Shown here: positions 35,134-44,251 of the stretch, one piece after another
Layout of the letters: each line of letters begins with the position of its first letter
Position numbering within the stretch: the stretch's first letter is position 1
NCBI RefSeq assembly: GCF_008973825.1
Contig: NZ_WCHR01000020.1
Coordinates: 207,492-271,491, forward strand
From: Gemmobacter serpentinus
Lineage (GTDB): Bacteria > Pseudomonadota > Alphaproteobacteria > Rhodobacterales > Rhodobacteraceae
Length of the DNA stretch: 64,000 nt
Reading direction: 5' to 3'
Translations under genes and position numbers: made by a program
Notes under the pieces: model-generated
Told to the model about the DNA's origin: nothing
Database searches by the model: none
The model's input: the letters and a program-made list of their open reading frames with translations, nothing else

Positions 35134-36858
35134 TTACCCAAGGATCAGATCCGCCCCCCGCTCTCCGATCAGGACGCAGGTCGCCATCGTGGCACAGGTG
35201 ACAATGCGCGGCATGATCGACCCATCGACGATGCGCAGCCCCTCGATCCCCTTCACCTTCAGATCGGCCCCCACCACGGCGGCATCGTCCTTGCCCATCC
35301 GGGCGGTGCCGACCTGATGGAAGAAGGTCGTGGCACCATTCTTCACGAACTCGGCCTTGGCGGCGGGATCCAGATCACGGCCAGGAACCACTTCGCGCGT
35401 GCGATAGGGGGCAAAGGCCGCGTCATTGCCAAGCTGACGGCAAAGGTCGATGGCGGCCATCTGGGATTTCACATCCTGCGGGTCGGACAGGAAATTCGCT
35501 GTGACCACCGGCTTGGCCATTGGGTCCTTTGATGCCAGCCGCACCGTACCGCGGCTTTTGGGATCGACCAGCCCGGCACACAGCGCCCAGGCCTGACCGG
35601 GTGGTGCATATTCCTTGCCGATGACGTCCGAGGCATAGGGCAATTCGATCTGCACGATGTTCATATCGGGCCGGTCCAGACCCGGATCGGATTTCCAGAA
35701 CCCCGAGGCATTGGCGGCAGAATTGGCAATCGCTACCGGCTCGGGGCTTTCCCAGATACAGCCACCATGCAGGATATGGTCATGGAAATTGGCCCCCACC
35801 TCGGGCGCGTGCTGGGTCGCGGCGATCCCGTGTTCGGCCAGATGATCGCGGTCACCGATCCCGGACAGCATCAGGATTTGCGGCGTGCGGATGGCCCCTG
35901 CCGACAGCACGACTTCGCGCGCGGCACGCAGGGTGATCTCGTCCCCGTTGCGCCGCGCCTTGACGCCAACCACCTTGCCACCCTCGATCACCAGCCCCGT
36001 CACCTGCGTCTTGACCAGCACGGTGATATTGGGGCGGTCGATCACCGGGTAAAGATAGGCCTGCGCCATATTCACCCGGCGTCTGTCGCGGATGATCTGG
36101 TTCATCAGGGCAAAACCGCCGATGCCTTCCTCACGTTCGCCATTCAGGTCGGTCATCGCAGGCAGGCCAAGGTTCCGGGCCGCGTCCAGCAAGGCGGGCG
36201 CGATGGCGGGCGGGTTCGCCGCCTCCTGCACCCAGACCTTGCCGCCCTTGCCGCGATACGGGCTGTCGGCCCCCTGCCAGTTCTCGATCCTTTCGCGGAA
36301 GATTTTCAGCGCGGCGTCATAGCCCCACCCCGCATCGCCCGCGATCTCGGCCCAGCCATCGAAATCGGCGCGCGGCGGGCGCACCCAGATCGTCGCATTG
36401 ATCGATGATCCGCCCCCCACCGCATGACCCATATGCGAGGCGATGGCGCGCCCGTTCACGCTGGCGGTCGGCACGGCGATATCGCCCCAGTCACGCTCGG
36501 TGCCAAGGTTCATGAACCATTGGCCGGGATCGAGAATGCTGGGCGCGGTGTCCCAATCCCCGGCCTCGATCAGCGCGACGGAAAGGCCCGCTTCGGCCAG
36601 CCGCCCCGCCAGCGTGCAGCCAGAGGTGCCCGCGCCGCAAATCACGATATCGAATTGATCGGGCAGGTTGTTCGCCCGCGCGTCCTGATTGGCGCGGGCC
36701 GCATCCAGCGTATCGGCCAGCGCGGCGGCCGCATGCATCGAGACACCAAGCGCCACCGACCATTGGATGAACTTGCGGCGGCTTAGGGTGCCACGCAGGA
36801 GGCCCGCATCCAGTTTGTCCAGCATCGCGGACCGGAAGCCTTCGGAAAGTTGTTTCAT
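35134..36858 (-). CDS. GMC-family FAD oxidoreductase with twin-arginine signal
   Basis: A 574-residue glucose-methanol-choline family alcohol dehydrogenase/oxidase. The Rossmann motif is IVICGAGTSGCTLAGRLAEAG (about residue 71 on). The second family signature is GHAVGGGSSINATIWVR, and the active-site histidine block is FFHQVGTARMG. The N-terminus SRRKFIQWSVALGVSMHAAAALA (Arg27-Arg28) is a Tat-type signal, predicting export after FAD insertion. Oddity: where relatives have a G-N-T-x-A-P segment with the second catalytic Asn/His, this protein reads CATMAT. Twelve bases downstream of the aldehyde dehydrogenase gene. Alcohol substrate unknown. Confidence 0.87.
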   Translation of the reverse strand: MKQLSEGFRSAMLDKLDAGLLRGTLSRRKFIQWSVALGVSMHAAAALADTLDAARANQDARANNLPDQFDIVICGAGTSGCTLAGRLAEAGLSVALIEAGDWDTAPSILDPGQWFMNLGTERDWGDIAVPTASVNGRAIASHMGHAVGGGSSINATIWVRPPRADFDGWAEIAGDAGWGYDAALKIFRERIENWQGADSPYRGKGGKVWVQEAANPPAIAPALLDAARNLGLPAMTDLNGEREEGIGGFALMNQIIRDRRRVNMAQAYLYPVIDRPNITVLVKTQVTGLVIEGGKVVGVKARRNGDEITLRAAREVVLSAGAIRTPQILMLSGIGDRDHLAEHGIAATQHAPEVGANFHDHILHGGCIWESPEPVAIANSAANASGFWKSDPGLDRPDMNIVQIELPYASDVIGKEYAPPGQAWALCAGLVDPKSRGTVRLASKDPMAKPVVTANFLSDPQDVKSQMAAIDLCRQLGNDAAFAPYRTREVVPGRDLDPAAKAEFVKNGATTFFHQVGTARMGKDDAAVVGADLKVKGIEGLRIVDGSIMPRIVTCATMATCVLIGERGADLILG

Positions 36859-36870
36859 CTTGTCCCCCGA

Positions 36871-38367
36871 TCAGAAGAAGCCAAACGCCTGCGTCCCGAA
36901 GGAATGCACGACGCTTTTGGTGTGGCGGTAATTGTTCAGCGCGACCTTGTGCATCTCGCGACCAAAGCCCGAGGATTTATAGCCCCCGAAAGAGGTATGG
37001 CCGGGCCAGAGGTAATAGCAGTTGCACCAGATCTTGCCCGCTTGCAGGCCTTTGGCGAAGCGCTGGATCTCGTGGTAATCGCGGCTCCAGACACCTGCTG
37101 TCAGGCCGAACTCGGTATCATTGGCGATGGCCAGTGCCTCGGCCTCATCCTTGAAGCGGATTGCAGTGGTCACCGGACCAAAGATCTCCTCGCGCGAGGT
37201 GCGCATGTCATTGGTGCCCTCAAGGATCGTCGGCTGGATGTAATAGCCGCCATCACAGCCCGGCACGGCGTAAGCCTGCCCGCCATGGACGACCTTCGCC
37301 CCCTCGGCCCTGCCGATCTCCAGATAGCCCATCACCTTGTCGAATTGCGCCTTGGAGGTCATCGCCCCCATGCCGGTGGACATGTCCAGCGGGTGACCTA
37401 GACCAACCTGCGCGATCCGTGCGCGCACCTTCGCCATGAAGGCGTCATAGATGTCCTCATGCACCAGCGCCCGGGTCGGCGAGGCGCAGACTTCACCCTG
37501 ATCGTAAAGATAGATCAGGAATCCCTCGATGGCCTTGTTCAGAAGGTCATCATCCTTGTCCATGATCGAGGGCATGAAGATATTGGGCGACTTGCCGCCC
37601 AGTTCCAGCGTGACCGGCGTCAGGTTCTCGGCGGCGTTGCGCATGATGGTCTTGCCGGTCGAAGCCTCGCCGGTGAAGGCGATCTTCTTCACGCCGGGAT
37701 GCATGACCAGGGCATGTCCGGCCTCGGCCCCGAAGCCCTGCACGATGTTCAGCACACCCGGCGGCAGCAGGTCGGCCACCAGTTCTGCCACACGGGTGAT
37801 CGACCACGGCGTATCCTCGGCAGGCTTCAGGATCACAGCATTGCCCGCCGCCAGCGCGGGGCCCAGTTTCATTGCGGCCATCAGCAGCGGAGCATTCCAC
37901 GGGATGATGCAGCCCACAACGCCGTAAGGTTCATGCACCTCAAGATTGATCGTCGTCGCGTCGATATCCGAGGATTCCCCGCTATCGGCGCGCAGCGCGG
38001 CGGCAAAATAGCGGATCTGATCCACCGTGTTCGGCAGATCGACATAGATGCATTCGCGGATCGGCTTGCCATTGCCCCAGCATTCGACCAGCGCCAGCTC
38101 TGCGGCATTGGCCTCGATCCGGTCGGCCATTTTGAGAAGCGTGTTCGACCGCAGCTGCGGTGACATGGCGCCCCATGCCGGGGCCGCCTTCCATGCAGCC
38201 GCCACCGCCAGATCCACGTCGGCAGCGGTGGAGCGCGGAAACTCCGCGATCAGGCTGCCATCGATGGGCGAGCGATCTTCAAAATATCTGCCTTCCGCCG
38301 GGGCGATCCATTCGCCGCCAATGAAGTTCTCGTATTGCGCTTTGCGCGCGGGCATTTCATGGGCCAT
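36871..38367 (-). CDS. NAD-dependent aldehyde dehydrogenase (ExaC/AldA-like)
   Basis: A 498-residue ALDH. N-terminus YENFIGGEWIAPAEGRYFEDRSP, general base Glu in TLELGGKSPN, nucleophile Cys in GEVCASPTR, cofactor region IPWNAPLLMAAMKLGPALAAG, and the short aromatic tail typical of ExaC-type acetaldehyde dehydrogenases (AFGFF). No signal peptide. ATG 38367 has GGGAGA upstream; an ATG six bases earlier is possible. It precedes the GMC oxidoreductase and follows an AraC regulator gene, so alcohol to aldehyde to acid is the likely logic. Confidence 0.93.
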   Translation of the reverse strand: MAHEMPARKAQYENFIGGEWIAPAEGRYFEDRSPIDGSLIAEFPRSTAADVDLAVAAAWKAAPAWGAMSPQLRSNTLLKMADRIEANAAELALVECWGNGKPIRECIYVDLPNTVDQIRYFAAALRADSGESSDIDATTINLEVHEPYGVVGCIIPWNAPLLMAAMKLGPALAAGNAVILKPAEDTPWSITRVAELVADLLPPGVLNIVQGFGAEAGHALVMHPGVKKIAFTGEASTGKTIMRNAAENLTPVTLELGGKSPNIFMPSIMDKDDDLLNKAIEGFLIYLYDQGEVCASPTRALVHEDIYDAFMAKVRARIAQVGLGHPLDMSTGMGAMTSKAQFDKVMGYLEIGRAEGAKVVHGGQAYAVPGCDGGYYIQPTILEGTNDMRTSREEIFGPVTTAIRFKDEAEALAIANDTEFGLTAGVWSRDYHEIQRFAKGLQAGKIWCNCYYLWPGHTSFGGYKSSGFGREMHKVALNNYRHTKSVVHSFGTQAFGFF

Positions 38368-38478
38368 TTGCATCTCCCTGTCGCTGTCCCGCAGGCAGGC
38401 CATGCCGCAGGATTTGGGATCAGCATGAGAGATGCTTGAAGACTGAAATATCCGCAGATACCGGCAAAACGCGCGCGA

Positions 38479-39465
38479 CTATCCGTTTTTACCGGCGGCC
38501 CTGCCGCCCCGGCGCAGATCGGTCCGCATCTGGCGCGGCACCGCCCCGTAGGCATCCCGATAGTATTGGGAAAAGCGTCCCTGATGGTCAAAGCCATAGC
38601 GCAATGCCAGTTGGGTAAGATTCTGTCCGGGATTCTCCTCCAGGTCCCGATGCGCTGCCTGCAGCCGCATCCGGCGCAACAGCACCATCGGCGCGCAGCC
38701 AAAGGCAGATTGCGTCAGCGCGTTCAGCTGCGACCGCCCCAACCCTGCGGCCCGGGCCAGATCCGACAGCTGGACAGGACGCGCCATATGCGCCCCGATA
38801 AAGCCGATCAACCTGTCGCGCGCATCGGCACCAGCGATCCCGACCGCCTCGGCAGCCCCGGGAAGCAGGTGCTGCGCAACAAAACGGGCGAGCCCCGTCT
38901 GCACATGTGCCGCCCAATCCGCATCACCGGGACCCTGCCGTGACAAGGCCATCAGCGTGTTCAACTGGCTGACCAGCAGGGGTGACAGGGCGCGCGGCAG
39001 CAGAGCGGCCGATCGTTGCATCTTGCGGCCCTCCATCCCCGCCGCCGCGTAGGGCACGCGCAGGATCAACTGCTCGCAGCCCTCTTGCCAGCGCAGGCGG
39101 ATCGCGCGGCGCGGCGCGCTGAGGAAGACCGAACCTTCGGGCACATCCGTAATCATACCATCGGTTTCCACTTCGATCCCTGCCTTCAGGCACAGATGGA
39201 CCAGAAAGAAATCCTTGTAGACGTCCGGCGTGATCGTGACCTCATCGCCGTAGCGCATGGAGTAAAGCGCCAGACTGTCGGTCTTGCAGCGAAAGGCGCG
39301 GGCATCGACCTCCCCTCCCTGCCAGCGCAACCCGTAATCGCACAGCTCTCCCGCGATCGCATCATAGGTCTCGCGCCGCTCTCGCGACCGCAACATGCAA
39401 TCCTCATAGAGCGGCGACAGGACCAGCCCCGGGAATGTCATGTCCTTGCTTTGTTGCGGCAGCAT
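38479..39465 (-). CDS. AraC-family regulator (AraC_binding_2 type)
   Basis: A 328-residue regulator. An N-terminal sensing domain (about residues 1-190) is followed by two AraC helix-turn-helix motifs in about 215-315 (VQLSDLARAAGLGRSQLNALTQSAFGCAPM, then LTQLALRYGFDHQGRFSQYYRDAYGAVP). Same strand as the ALDH-GMC operon, 111 bases upstream of it, so it is the likely activator. AAGGAG nine bases upstream supports the start at 39465. Confidence 0.88.
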   Translation of the reverse strand: MLPQQSKDMTFPGLVLSPLYEDCMLRSRERRETYDAIAGELCDYGLRWQGGEVDARAFRCKTDSLALYSMRYGDEVTITPDVYKDFFLVHLCLKAGIEVETDGMITDVPEGSVFLSAPRRAIRLRWQEGCEQLILRVPYAAAGMEGRKMQRSAALLPRALSPLLVSQLNTLMALSRQGPGDADWAAHVQTGLARFVAQHLLPGAAEAVGIAGADARDRLIGFIGAHMARPVQLSDLARAAGLGRSQLNALTQSAFGCAPMVLLRRMRLQAAHRDLEENPGQNLTQLALRYGFDHQGRFSQYYRDAYGAVPRQMRTDLRRGGRAAGKNG

Positions 39466-39779
39466 CGGAACGTGCTCCTTCTACGGGCGGCGATGCTCAG
39501 GACCCTCAAGGGCGTCGCACCCCAGACAGCCGATGATAGACAGTCTGCGAAACCGGGCAAGCGATCTCATCGCGCAAAGGCGGGCGTCAGGCGGGCGGGA
39601 GCCATTGAATGGCTGGTGGGCCCGCATAGGTCACGCGACGGCCAGGCCAAAGCGGAGGTTCGCCAAATTGAATGGCGGACGACAGTCTTGTGAAACCTGC
39701 CCGTCGCTTGTCGCACCACGCAGGTATCAACTACGGCCCGGCATTCCATTTCGGTGCTGCCAGCCGCCGTCGCTTGCCA
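39466..39779. other. Intergenic region, nothing identified
   Basis: About 310 bases between two AraC genes on the same strand. I find no motif, insertion-sequence end or RNA gene; short open frames are unconvincing. Confidence 0.45.
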
Positions 39780-40823
39780 TCACAGCGCCGCGGCTTGCCC
39801 GGTGTTGCGGGGGGCCTCTCCGAAGTGTTTGCGATAGGCGTTCGAAAAATACTGGCTGGAGTTGAAGCCGCAGGCAAAGGCGATGTCGGTGATGCTTGCA
39901 GGCTGCGCGCCTGATAGCAGGCCGCGCGCATGTTCAAGCCGCAGATGCTGAAGAAACTGGCGCGGGGTGCGATTGGTCAACTGCCGACACAGATCGGCAA
40001 AACGGGTGCGCGACAGGCCACATTCCTCGGCCATGGCATCCAATGTCCAGTCCTCGGCCAGCGCATCAGGCAGGCGGCGCAGGAAAATCGCCACCGTATG
40101 TTGCGAGGTGGAGAGTTGCGGATCCGGTTCCGGGGCCTGCGCAGCCATTCGCTCGATCAACGACAGCATGACGGCGTTGATCGCCAGCTTCAGCCGGCTT
40201 TCGCCCTCTTCCGGGCTGCGGCTGGTCAGGATTGGGGGCAAGGCGTCAAAGCCTCTGGCCAGATCGGAATTGCCATCCCAGACTGGCCGCATGTTCTGGG
40301 TCAGCAACTGGCCAAGCGCCTGCGCCTCGGTCTGGGAGAACACCATCCAGTCGGGCCAGTGCCAGTGCTCCGACGGGCGGCGCAGCCCGGCGTCCAGCAG
40401 AATCCAGATCAGCCGGCTTGCCCCGACATGCGGCGCCCCGATGGCGTGTTGCTGCCAGGGGCGGATCACGATGAACTGGCCCTGCCGCAATTCATGCTGG
40501 GTGTCATCCACCACCAGGTCCAGCTGACCCCGCGCCAGCCAAGCGATCTTGAACCCTTCATTGCAATGTCGCGCCAGGCCCCAGTTCTGGCTGTGCCGCG
40601 CATCCCAGAAACCGACAGTGCAGATGCCAGGCAGCCGGTCCCCCAGACCTGTGCCCGGATAGCTGCCCCGCGTCCAGGCATGGAGGTCGCATTCGCCGCG
40701 CCGTGCCGCCGCCTGCAATTCGCGGCAATTGTCGGCATACATCATGGAATCGGGCTGACGGAACACCGAGGGTCGGCGCTTTTCGCAGGAAGGCCCGCCC
40801 GGGAATTGGGTGATCTCGTTCAT
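39780..40823 (-). CDS. AraC-family regulator (cupin sensor) beside the sugar ABC operon
   Basis: A 347-residue AraC regulator. The cupin-like sensor has HCNEGFKIAWLARGQLDLVVDD and QGQFIVIRPWQQHAIG (about residues 85-135). The C-terminal double helix-turn-helix is WTLDAMAEECGLSRTRFADLCRQLTNRTP and SITDIAFACGFNSSQYFSNAYRKHFGEAP. ATG 40823 with GGGGAGG upstream is preferred over an upstream frame extension. Divergent from the epimerase-ABC operon across 103 AT-rich bases, so it is the probable sugar-responsive regulator. Confidence 0.9.
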   Translation of the reverse strand: MNEITQFPGGPSCEKRRPSVFRQPDSMMYADNCRELQAAARRGECDLHAWTRGSYPGTGLGDRLPGICTVGFWDARHSQNWGLARHCNEGFKIAWLARGQLDLVVDDTQHELRQGQFIVIRPWQQHAIGAPHVGASRLIWILLDAGLRRPSEHWHWPDWMVFSQTEAQALGQLLTQNMRPVWDGNSDLARGFDALPPILTSRSPEEGESRLKLAINAVMLSLIERMAAQAPEPDPQLSTSQHTVAIFLRRLPDALAEDWTLDAMAEECGLSRTRFADLCRQLTNRTPRQFLQHLRLEHARGLLSGAQPASITDIAFACGFNSSQYFSNAYRKHFGEAPRNTGQAAAL

Positions 40824-40926
40824 CGTTTCCGCCTCCCCGCAGAAATATGACTTAAGATTTTTACCAGTGATAATCCGTGCAAGCCAGCCGCTGTCAAGTC
40901 TGTCAGCCTGATCCCGGGAAGAGGAG

Positions 40927-41796
40927 ATGACGATGAAGCTTGCCTTCAACCTGTTGGTGATCGGGGCCGAGATTACGCCAGCCCATGCGCCGCAGCTGGC
41001 GCGTCTGAAGGCGCTTGGCTATGACGCGCTTGAAATCCCGGTCTTCTCCGGCACGCTGGCGCAGTATCGCGAGATCGGGCGCATCCTGTCGGATCTGGGC
41101 ATCACACCGGGGGCCGCTGCGGTTGCGACAGCTGCGGCAAACCCCGTCAGCCCCGATCCAGAGGTGCGGGCGCGGGCGCGCGACCACCATCGCTGGATCG
41201 TCGATTGCACCCATGCCATGGGCGGCGAGATCATCGCCGGGCCGCTGCATTCGCCGGTTGGGGTTTTCACCGGATCCGGCCCCACCGACGCAGAACGCGC
41301 CCATTGCATTACGGCGATGCGGGCGCTGGCTGAATATGCTGGCGAGGCCGGGATCAAGGTCTCGGCCGAGGCGGTGAACCGTTTCGAATGCTATATGATG
41401 TCCACCATGGAGGAGGCCTCGCGCATTTGGCGTGCCGTCGATCACCCGAATTACGGCTATATGTTCGATACCTTCCACGCCAATATCGAGGAAAAGGACG
41501 CCCCGGCGACCTATGAGCGATATCACCGCGAAATCAACCATTTCCATGTTTCGGAAAATGATCGTGGTGTGCCGGGCACCGGGCATGTGCCTTTCCGGGC
41601 CCATTTCGAGGCGCTGCGCCGCTGCGGCTATGACGGCTGGCTGACGGTCGAGGCCTTTGGTCGCGCCTTGCCGGAACTGGCCGGGGCCACCCGGGTCTGG
41701 CGCGATCTCTTTGACGATCTGGATGCGCTGTTTGCCGAGAGCGCGGCCTTCATCCGCCACGAATGGGCGCGGGCTGGCGAAGGCGGGGCCACATGA
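40927..41796 (+). CDS. TIM-barrel sugar isomerase/epimerase (tagatose/allulose 3-epimerase-like)
   Basis: A 289-residue xylose-isomerase-like TIM barrel. Metal/catalytic residues expected for the D-tagatose 3-epimerase family are in SAEAVNRFECYM (Glu), GYMFDTFHANIEE (Asp), NHFHVSENDRGVPGTGH (His) and LTVEAFGR (Glu). The FHVSENDRGVPGTGHV block is especially diagnostic. It leads the operon, overlapping the ABC ATPase by four bases. It probably epimerises the imported ketose or a related polyol product. Confidence 0.9.
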   Translation: MTMKLAFNLLVIGAEITPAHAPQLARLKALGYDALEIPVFSGTLAQYREIGRILSDLGITPGAAAVATAAANPVSPDPEVRARARDHHRWIVDCTHAMGGEIIAGPLHSPVGVFTGSGPTDAERAHCITAMRALAEYAGEAGIKVSAEAVNRFECYMMSTMEEASRIWRAVDHPNYGYMFDTFHANIEEKDAPATYERYHREINHFHVSENDRGVPGTGHVPFRAHFEALRRCGYDGWLTVEAFGRALPELAGATRVWRDLFDDLDALFAESAAFIRHEWARAGEGGAT

Positions 41797-43292
41797 CCCC
41801 CGCTTTGGATATGCGCGGTATCTGCAAGGCATTTCCGGGCGTCAAGGCGCTGGATGATGTCAGCTTTGATTGCCGTCCGGGCGAAGTCCATGCCATCTGC
41901 GGCGAGAACGGCGCGGGCAAATCCACCTTGATGAAGGTGCTGGGTGGCAGCTACCGCCCCGATGCCGGTGAAATCCGCATCGACGGCGCAGCGATGCGCT
42001 TTGCCCATCCGCGTGCGGCCGCGATGGCCGGAATTGCGATCATCCACCAGGAGCTGAGCCTCTTGCCGCATCGGTCGGTGACCGAGAATATCTTCATGGG
42101 GCATGAATTGGTGCGCCCTGGCTTTGCGGGCCTGCTGCTGGACCGGGGGGCGATGCGGGCCCGGGCCCGCGTGCTGCTGGACCGGGTGGGGGCGCAGATC
42201 GATCCTGATCGCAGCGTGGCGGGCCTGTCCATCGCGCAGCAGCAATTGGTCGAGATCGCCAAGGCCCTGTTGCTGGATGCGCGGATTCTGGTGCTGGACG
42301 AACCGACAGCCGCGCTGGATGACCGCGATGCGCGGCAGCTGCTGGACCTGATCCGCATCTTGCGCGGGCAAGGCGTGGCGCTGGTCTATATCTCGCACCG
42401 GATGCCCGAGGTCGCGGCGATCGCCGACCGGGTGACGGTGCTGAAGGATGGCCGGCTGATCTGGACCCGCCCCCAGGCCGAGGCCACGATTCCGGCCATC
42501 GTCTCGGCCATGGTCGGGCGCGACCTGAAGGATTTCTATCCCGCCGCCCCGACCGCCGCGCCGGGCGAGACGGTGCTGGAGCTGGACGCGGTGCAGGCCG
42601 AGGGTCTGCCCGAGATTAGCCTGACGTTGCGCCGGGGCGAAATTCTTGGCGTGGCGGGCCTTGAGGATTCCGGAAAGGGCCAGCTGGCGCGGCTGCTGGC
42701 GGGGGATCTGCGGCCTGCGGGCGGCACCGCCCGGCTGGCCGGTCGCCCAATGCCGCTGGGCAATCCGCGCCGGATGATCGCGGCGGGCCTGGGCTATCTT
42801 CCCGCCGACCGCAAGCGCGAGGGGCTGGTTCTGCGCCAGTCGGTGCGCGACAATGCCGCGCTTGCCCTGCGCGCGATGCGCCCCGCCTGGGCGCGTCCTG
42901 CGGCCGGGGTCTTTGCGCCCGCCATGCTGGATGCAGGGCTGAAACGCATGGATGTGCGCGCCGCACATTTCGGGCAGGAAATTGGTGCCCTGTCGGGTGG
43001 CAATCAGCAAAAGGCGATCATCGCTCGATGGCTGGCGCTGGATCCCGCGGTGCTCTTGTTCGTGGAGCCGACGCGCGGCATCGACATCGCCGCCAAGGCC
43101 GCCATCTATCAGACCATGCGCGAGGTGGCCGATCAGGGGCGCGGCATTGTCGTTGTCTCTTCGGATCTGCCCGAACTGATCGGGATCTCCGACCGCGTGC
43201 TGGTGATGCATCGCGGCACCATTGCGGGCGTATTGCCGCGCGACCCCCGTGAGGAAGAAATCATGCAACTGTCGCTGGGGGTATCGGTATGA
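41793..43292 (+). CDS. Sugar ABC transporter ATP-binding protein with two nucleotide-binding domains
   Basis: A 499-residue RbsA/MglA-type tandem ATPase. First domain: Walker A GENGAGKST, signature LSIAQQQ, Walker B ILVLDEPTAALD. Second domain: degenerate Walker A GLEDSGKGQ, signature LSGGNQQK. Its Walker B reads VLLFVEPTRGID, so the usual Asp before Glu is Val. The second site is often weak in this class, but the Asp change is notable. The ATG overlaps the epimerase stop; the stop overlaps the permease ATG. Confidence 0.92.
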   Translation: MTPALDMRGICKAFPGVKALDDVSFDCRPGEVHAICGENGAGKSTLMKVLGGSYRPDAGEIRIDGAAMRFAHPRAAAMAGIAIIHQELSLLPHRSVTENIFMGHELVRPGFAGLLLDRGAMRARARVLLDRVGAQIDPDRSVAGLSIAQQQLVEIAKALLLDARILVLDEPTAALDDRDARQLLDLIRILRGQGVALVYISHRMPEVAAIADRVTVLKDGRLIWTRPQAEATIPAIVSAMVGRDLKDFYPAAPTAAPGETVLELDAVQAEGLPEISLTLRRGEILGVAGLEDSGKGQLARLLAGDLRPAGGTARLAGRPMPLGNPRRMIAAGLGYLPADRKREGLVLRQSVRDNAALALRAMRPAWARPAAGVFAPAMLDAGLKRMDVRAAHFGQEIGALSGGNQQKAIIARWLALDPAVLLFVEPTRGIDIAAKAAIYQTMREVADQGRGIVVVSSDLPELIGISDRVLVMHRGTIAGVLPRDPREEEIMQLSLGVSV

Positions 43293-44251
43293 TGGCAGAT
43301 CGCACCCTGCCAAGGCTTTCCGTGGCAATGGTCCTGTTGCTGATCTCGGTCACGATTTTTGCCGTGACCGCCATCGCCACCGGCGAGACCGCACAGTTTT
43401 CCCTGCAAGGGGTAACCGGGCTGTTGCAACGGATGGTGGCGCTTGGGCTTGTGGCCATCGGCCAGACCTTCGTGATCCTGGTCGCCTCGATCGATCTCTC
43501 GGTGGCGGCGGTGATTTCCGGCACGGCGGTGCTGGCCTCCTGGCTGATGGGGGGCGATCCGGCGATGATTGTGCCGGCGGTTGCGCTGTGCCTTGGCTTT
43601 GCCCTGGCGGTCGGACTGGTCAATGGCGCGCTGGTGGCCTTTGCCGGGATCAACCCGCTGATCGCGACACTGGGCACCGGGCTGATCCTGCAAGGGGTGC
43701 TGTCGGCCAGCTATGGCAGCCTAGGAGGTGCCGTCGCCCCCGTCTTTCAACAGCTTGCCTATGGCAGCCTGTTCGGCATTCCCTGGTCGGTGCTGGCACT
43801 GTTCGGGCTGGCGCTGACGATGGGTGGTCTTCTCAACCGTTCCGTGCTGGGCGCGCGGATCTTTGCGGTCGGCGGCAATCCCGACGGCGCGCGGCTGGCG
43901 GGGATCCGCACAGGGCGTGTTATCCTGACCGCCCATGTGATCTGCAGCCTGTTCGCCGGGCTGGCCGGGCTGTATCTGGCGGCGCGGGTGCAATCGGGCA
44001 CGCCCTGGCTGGGCCGCGATGGCATCTATGATCTGGAATCCATCGCCGTCACCGTGATCGGCGGCACCCTTCTGGCCGGGGGCAAGGGGGGTGTCGCGGG
44101 CACTTTGGCGGGCGTGTTCCTGTTTGCCAGCCTGGATGCCAGTTTCAACATGCTGGGGATCGACGCCTTTCTGAAACAGGTGCTGCGCGGCTTTGTCATC
44201 ATCGCGGCGGTGGCGGTCCATGCGGTGCGCGGCCGGGGGCATGTGGCATGA
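43289..44251 (+). CDS. Sugar ABC transporter permease 1 (RbsC-like)
   Basis: A 320-residue RbsC/AraH-type permease with about ten hydrophobic segments. Family landmarks are ALGLVAIGQTFVILVASIDLSVAAVISG and AVGGNPDGARLAGIRTGRVILTAHVICS, near the coupling loop, and SIAVTVIGGTLLAGGKGGVAGTLAGVFL. The operon encodes two different permeases, implying a heterodimer. Overlaps the genes on both sides by four bases. Confidence 0.92.
   Translation: MMADRTLPRLSVAMVLLLISVTIFAVTAIATGETAQFSLQGVTGLLQRMVALGLVAIGQTFVILVASIDLSVAAVISGTAVLASWLMGGDPAMIVPAVALCLGFALAVGLVNGALVAFAGINPLIATLGTGLILQGVLSASYGSLGGAVAPVFQQLAYGSLFGIPWSVLALFGLALTMGGLLNRSVLGARIFAVGGNPDGARLAGIRTGRVILTAHVICSLFAGLAGLYLAARVQSGTPWLGRDGIYDLESIAVTVIGGTLLAGGKGGVAGTLAGVFLFASLDASFNMLGIDAFLKQVLRGFVIIAAVAVHAVRGRGHVA

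Noticed and set aside
39466..39779. Possible transposase-like fragment between the two AraC genes
   Set aside because: No DDE, HTH or terminal repeat signals; resemblance was only compositional.
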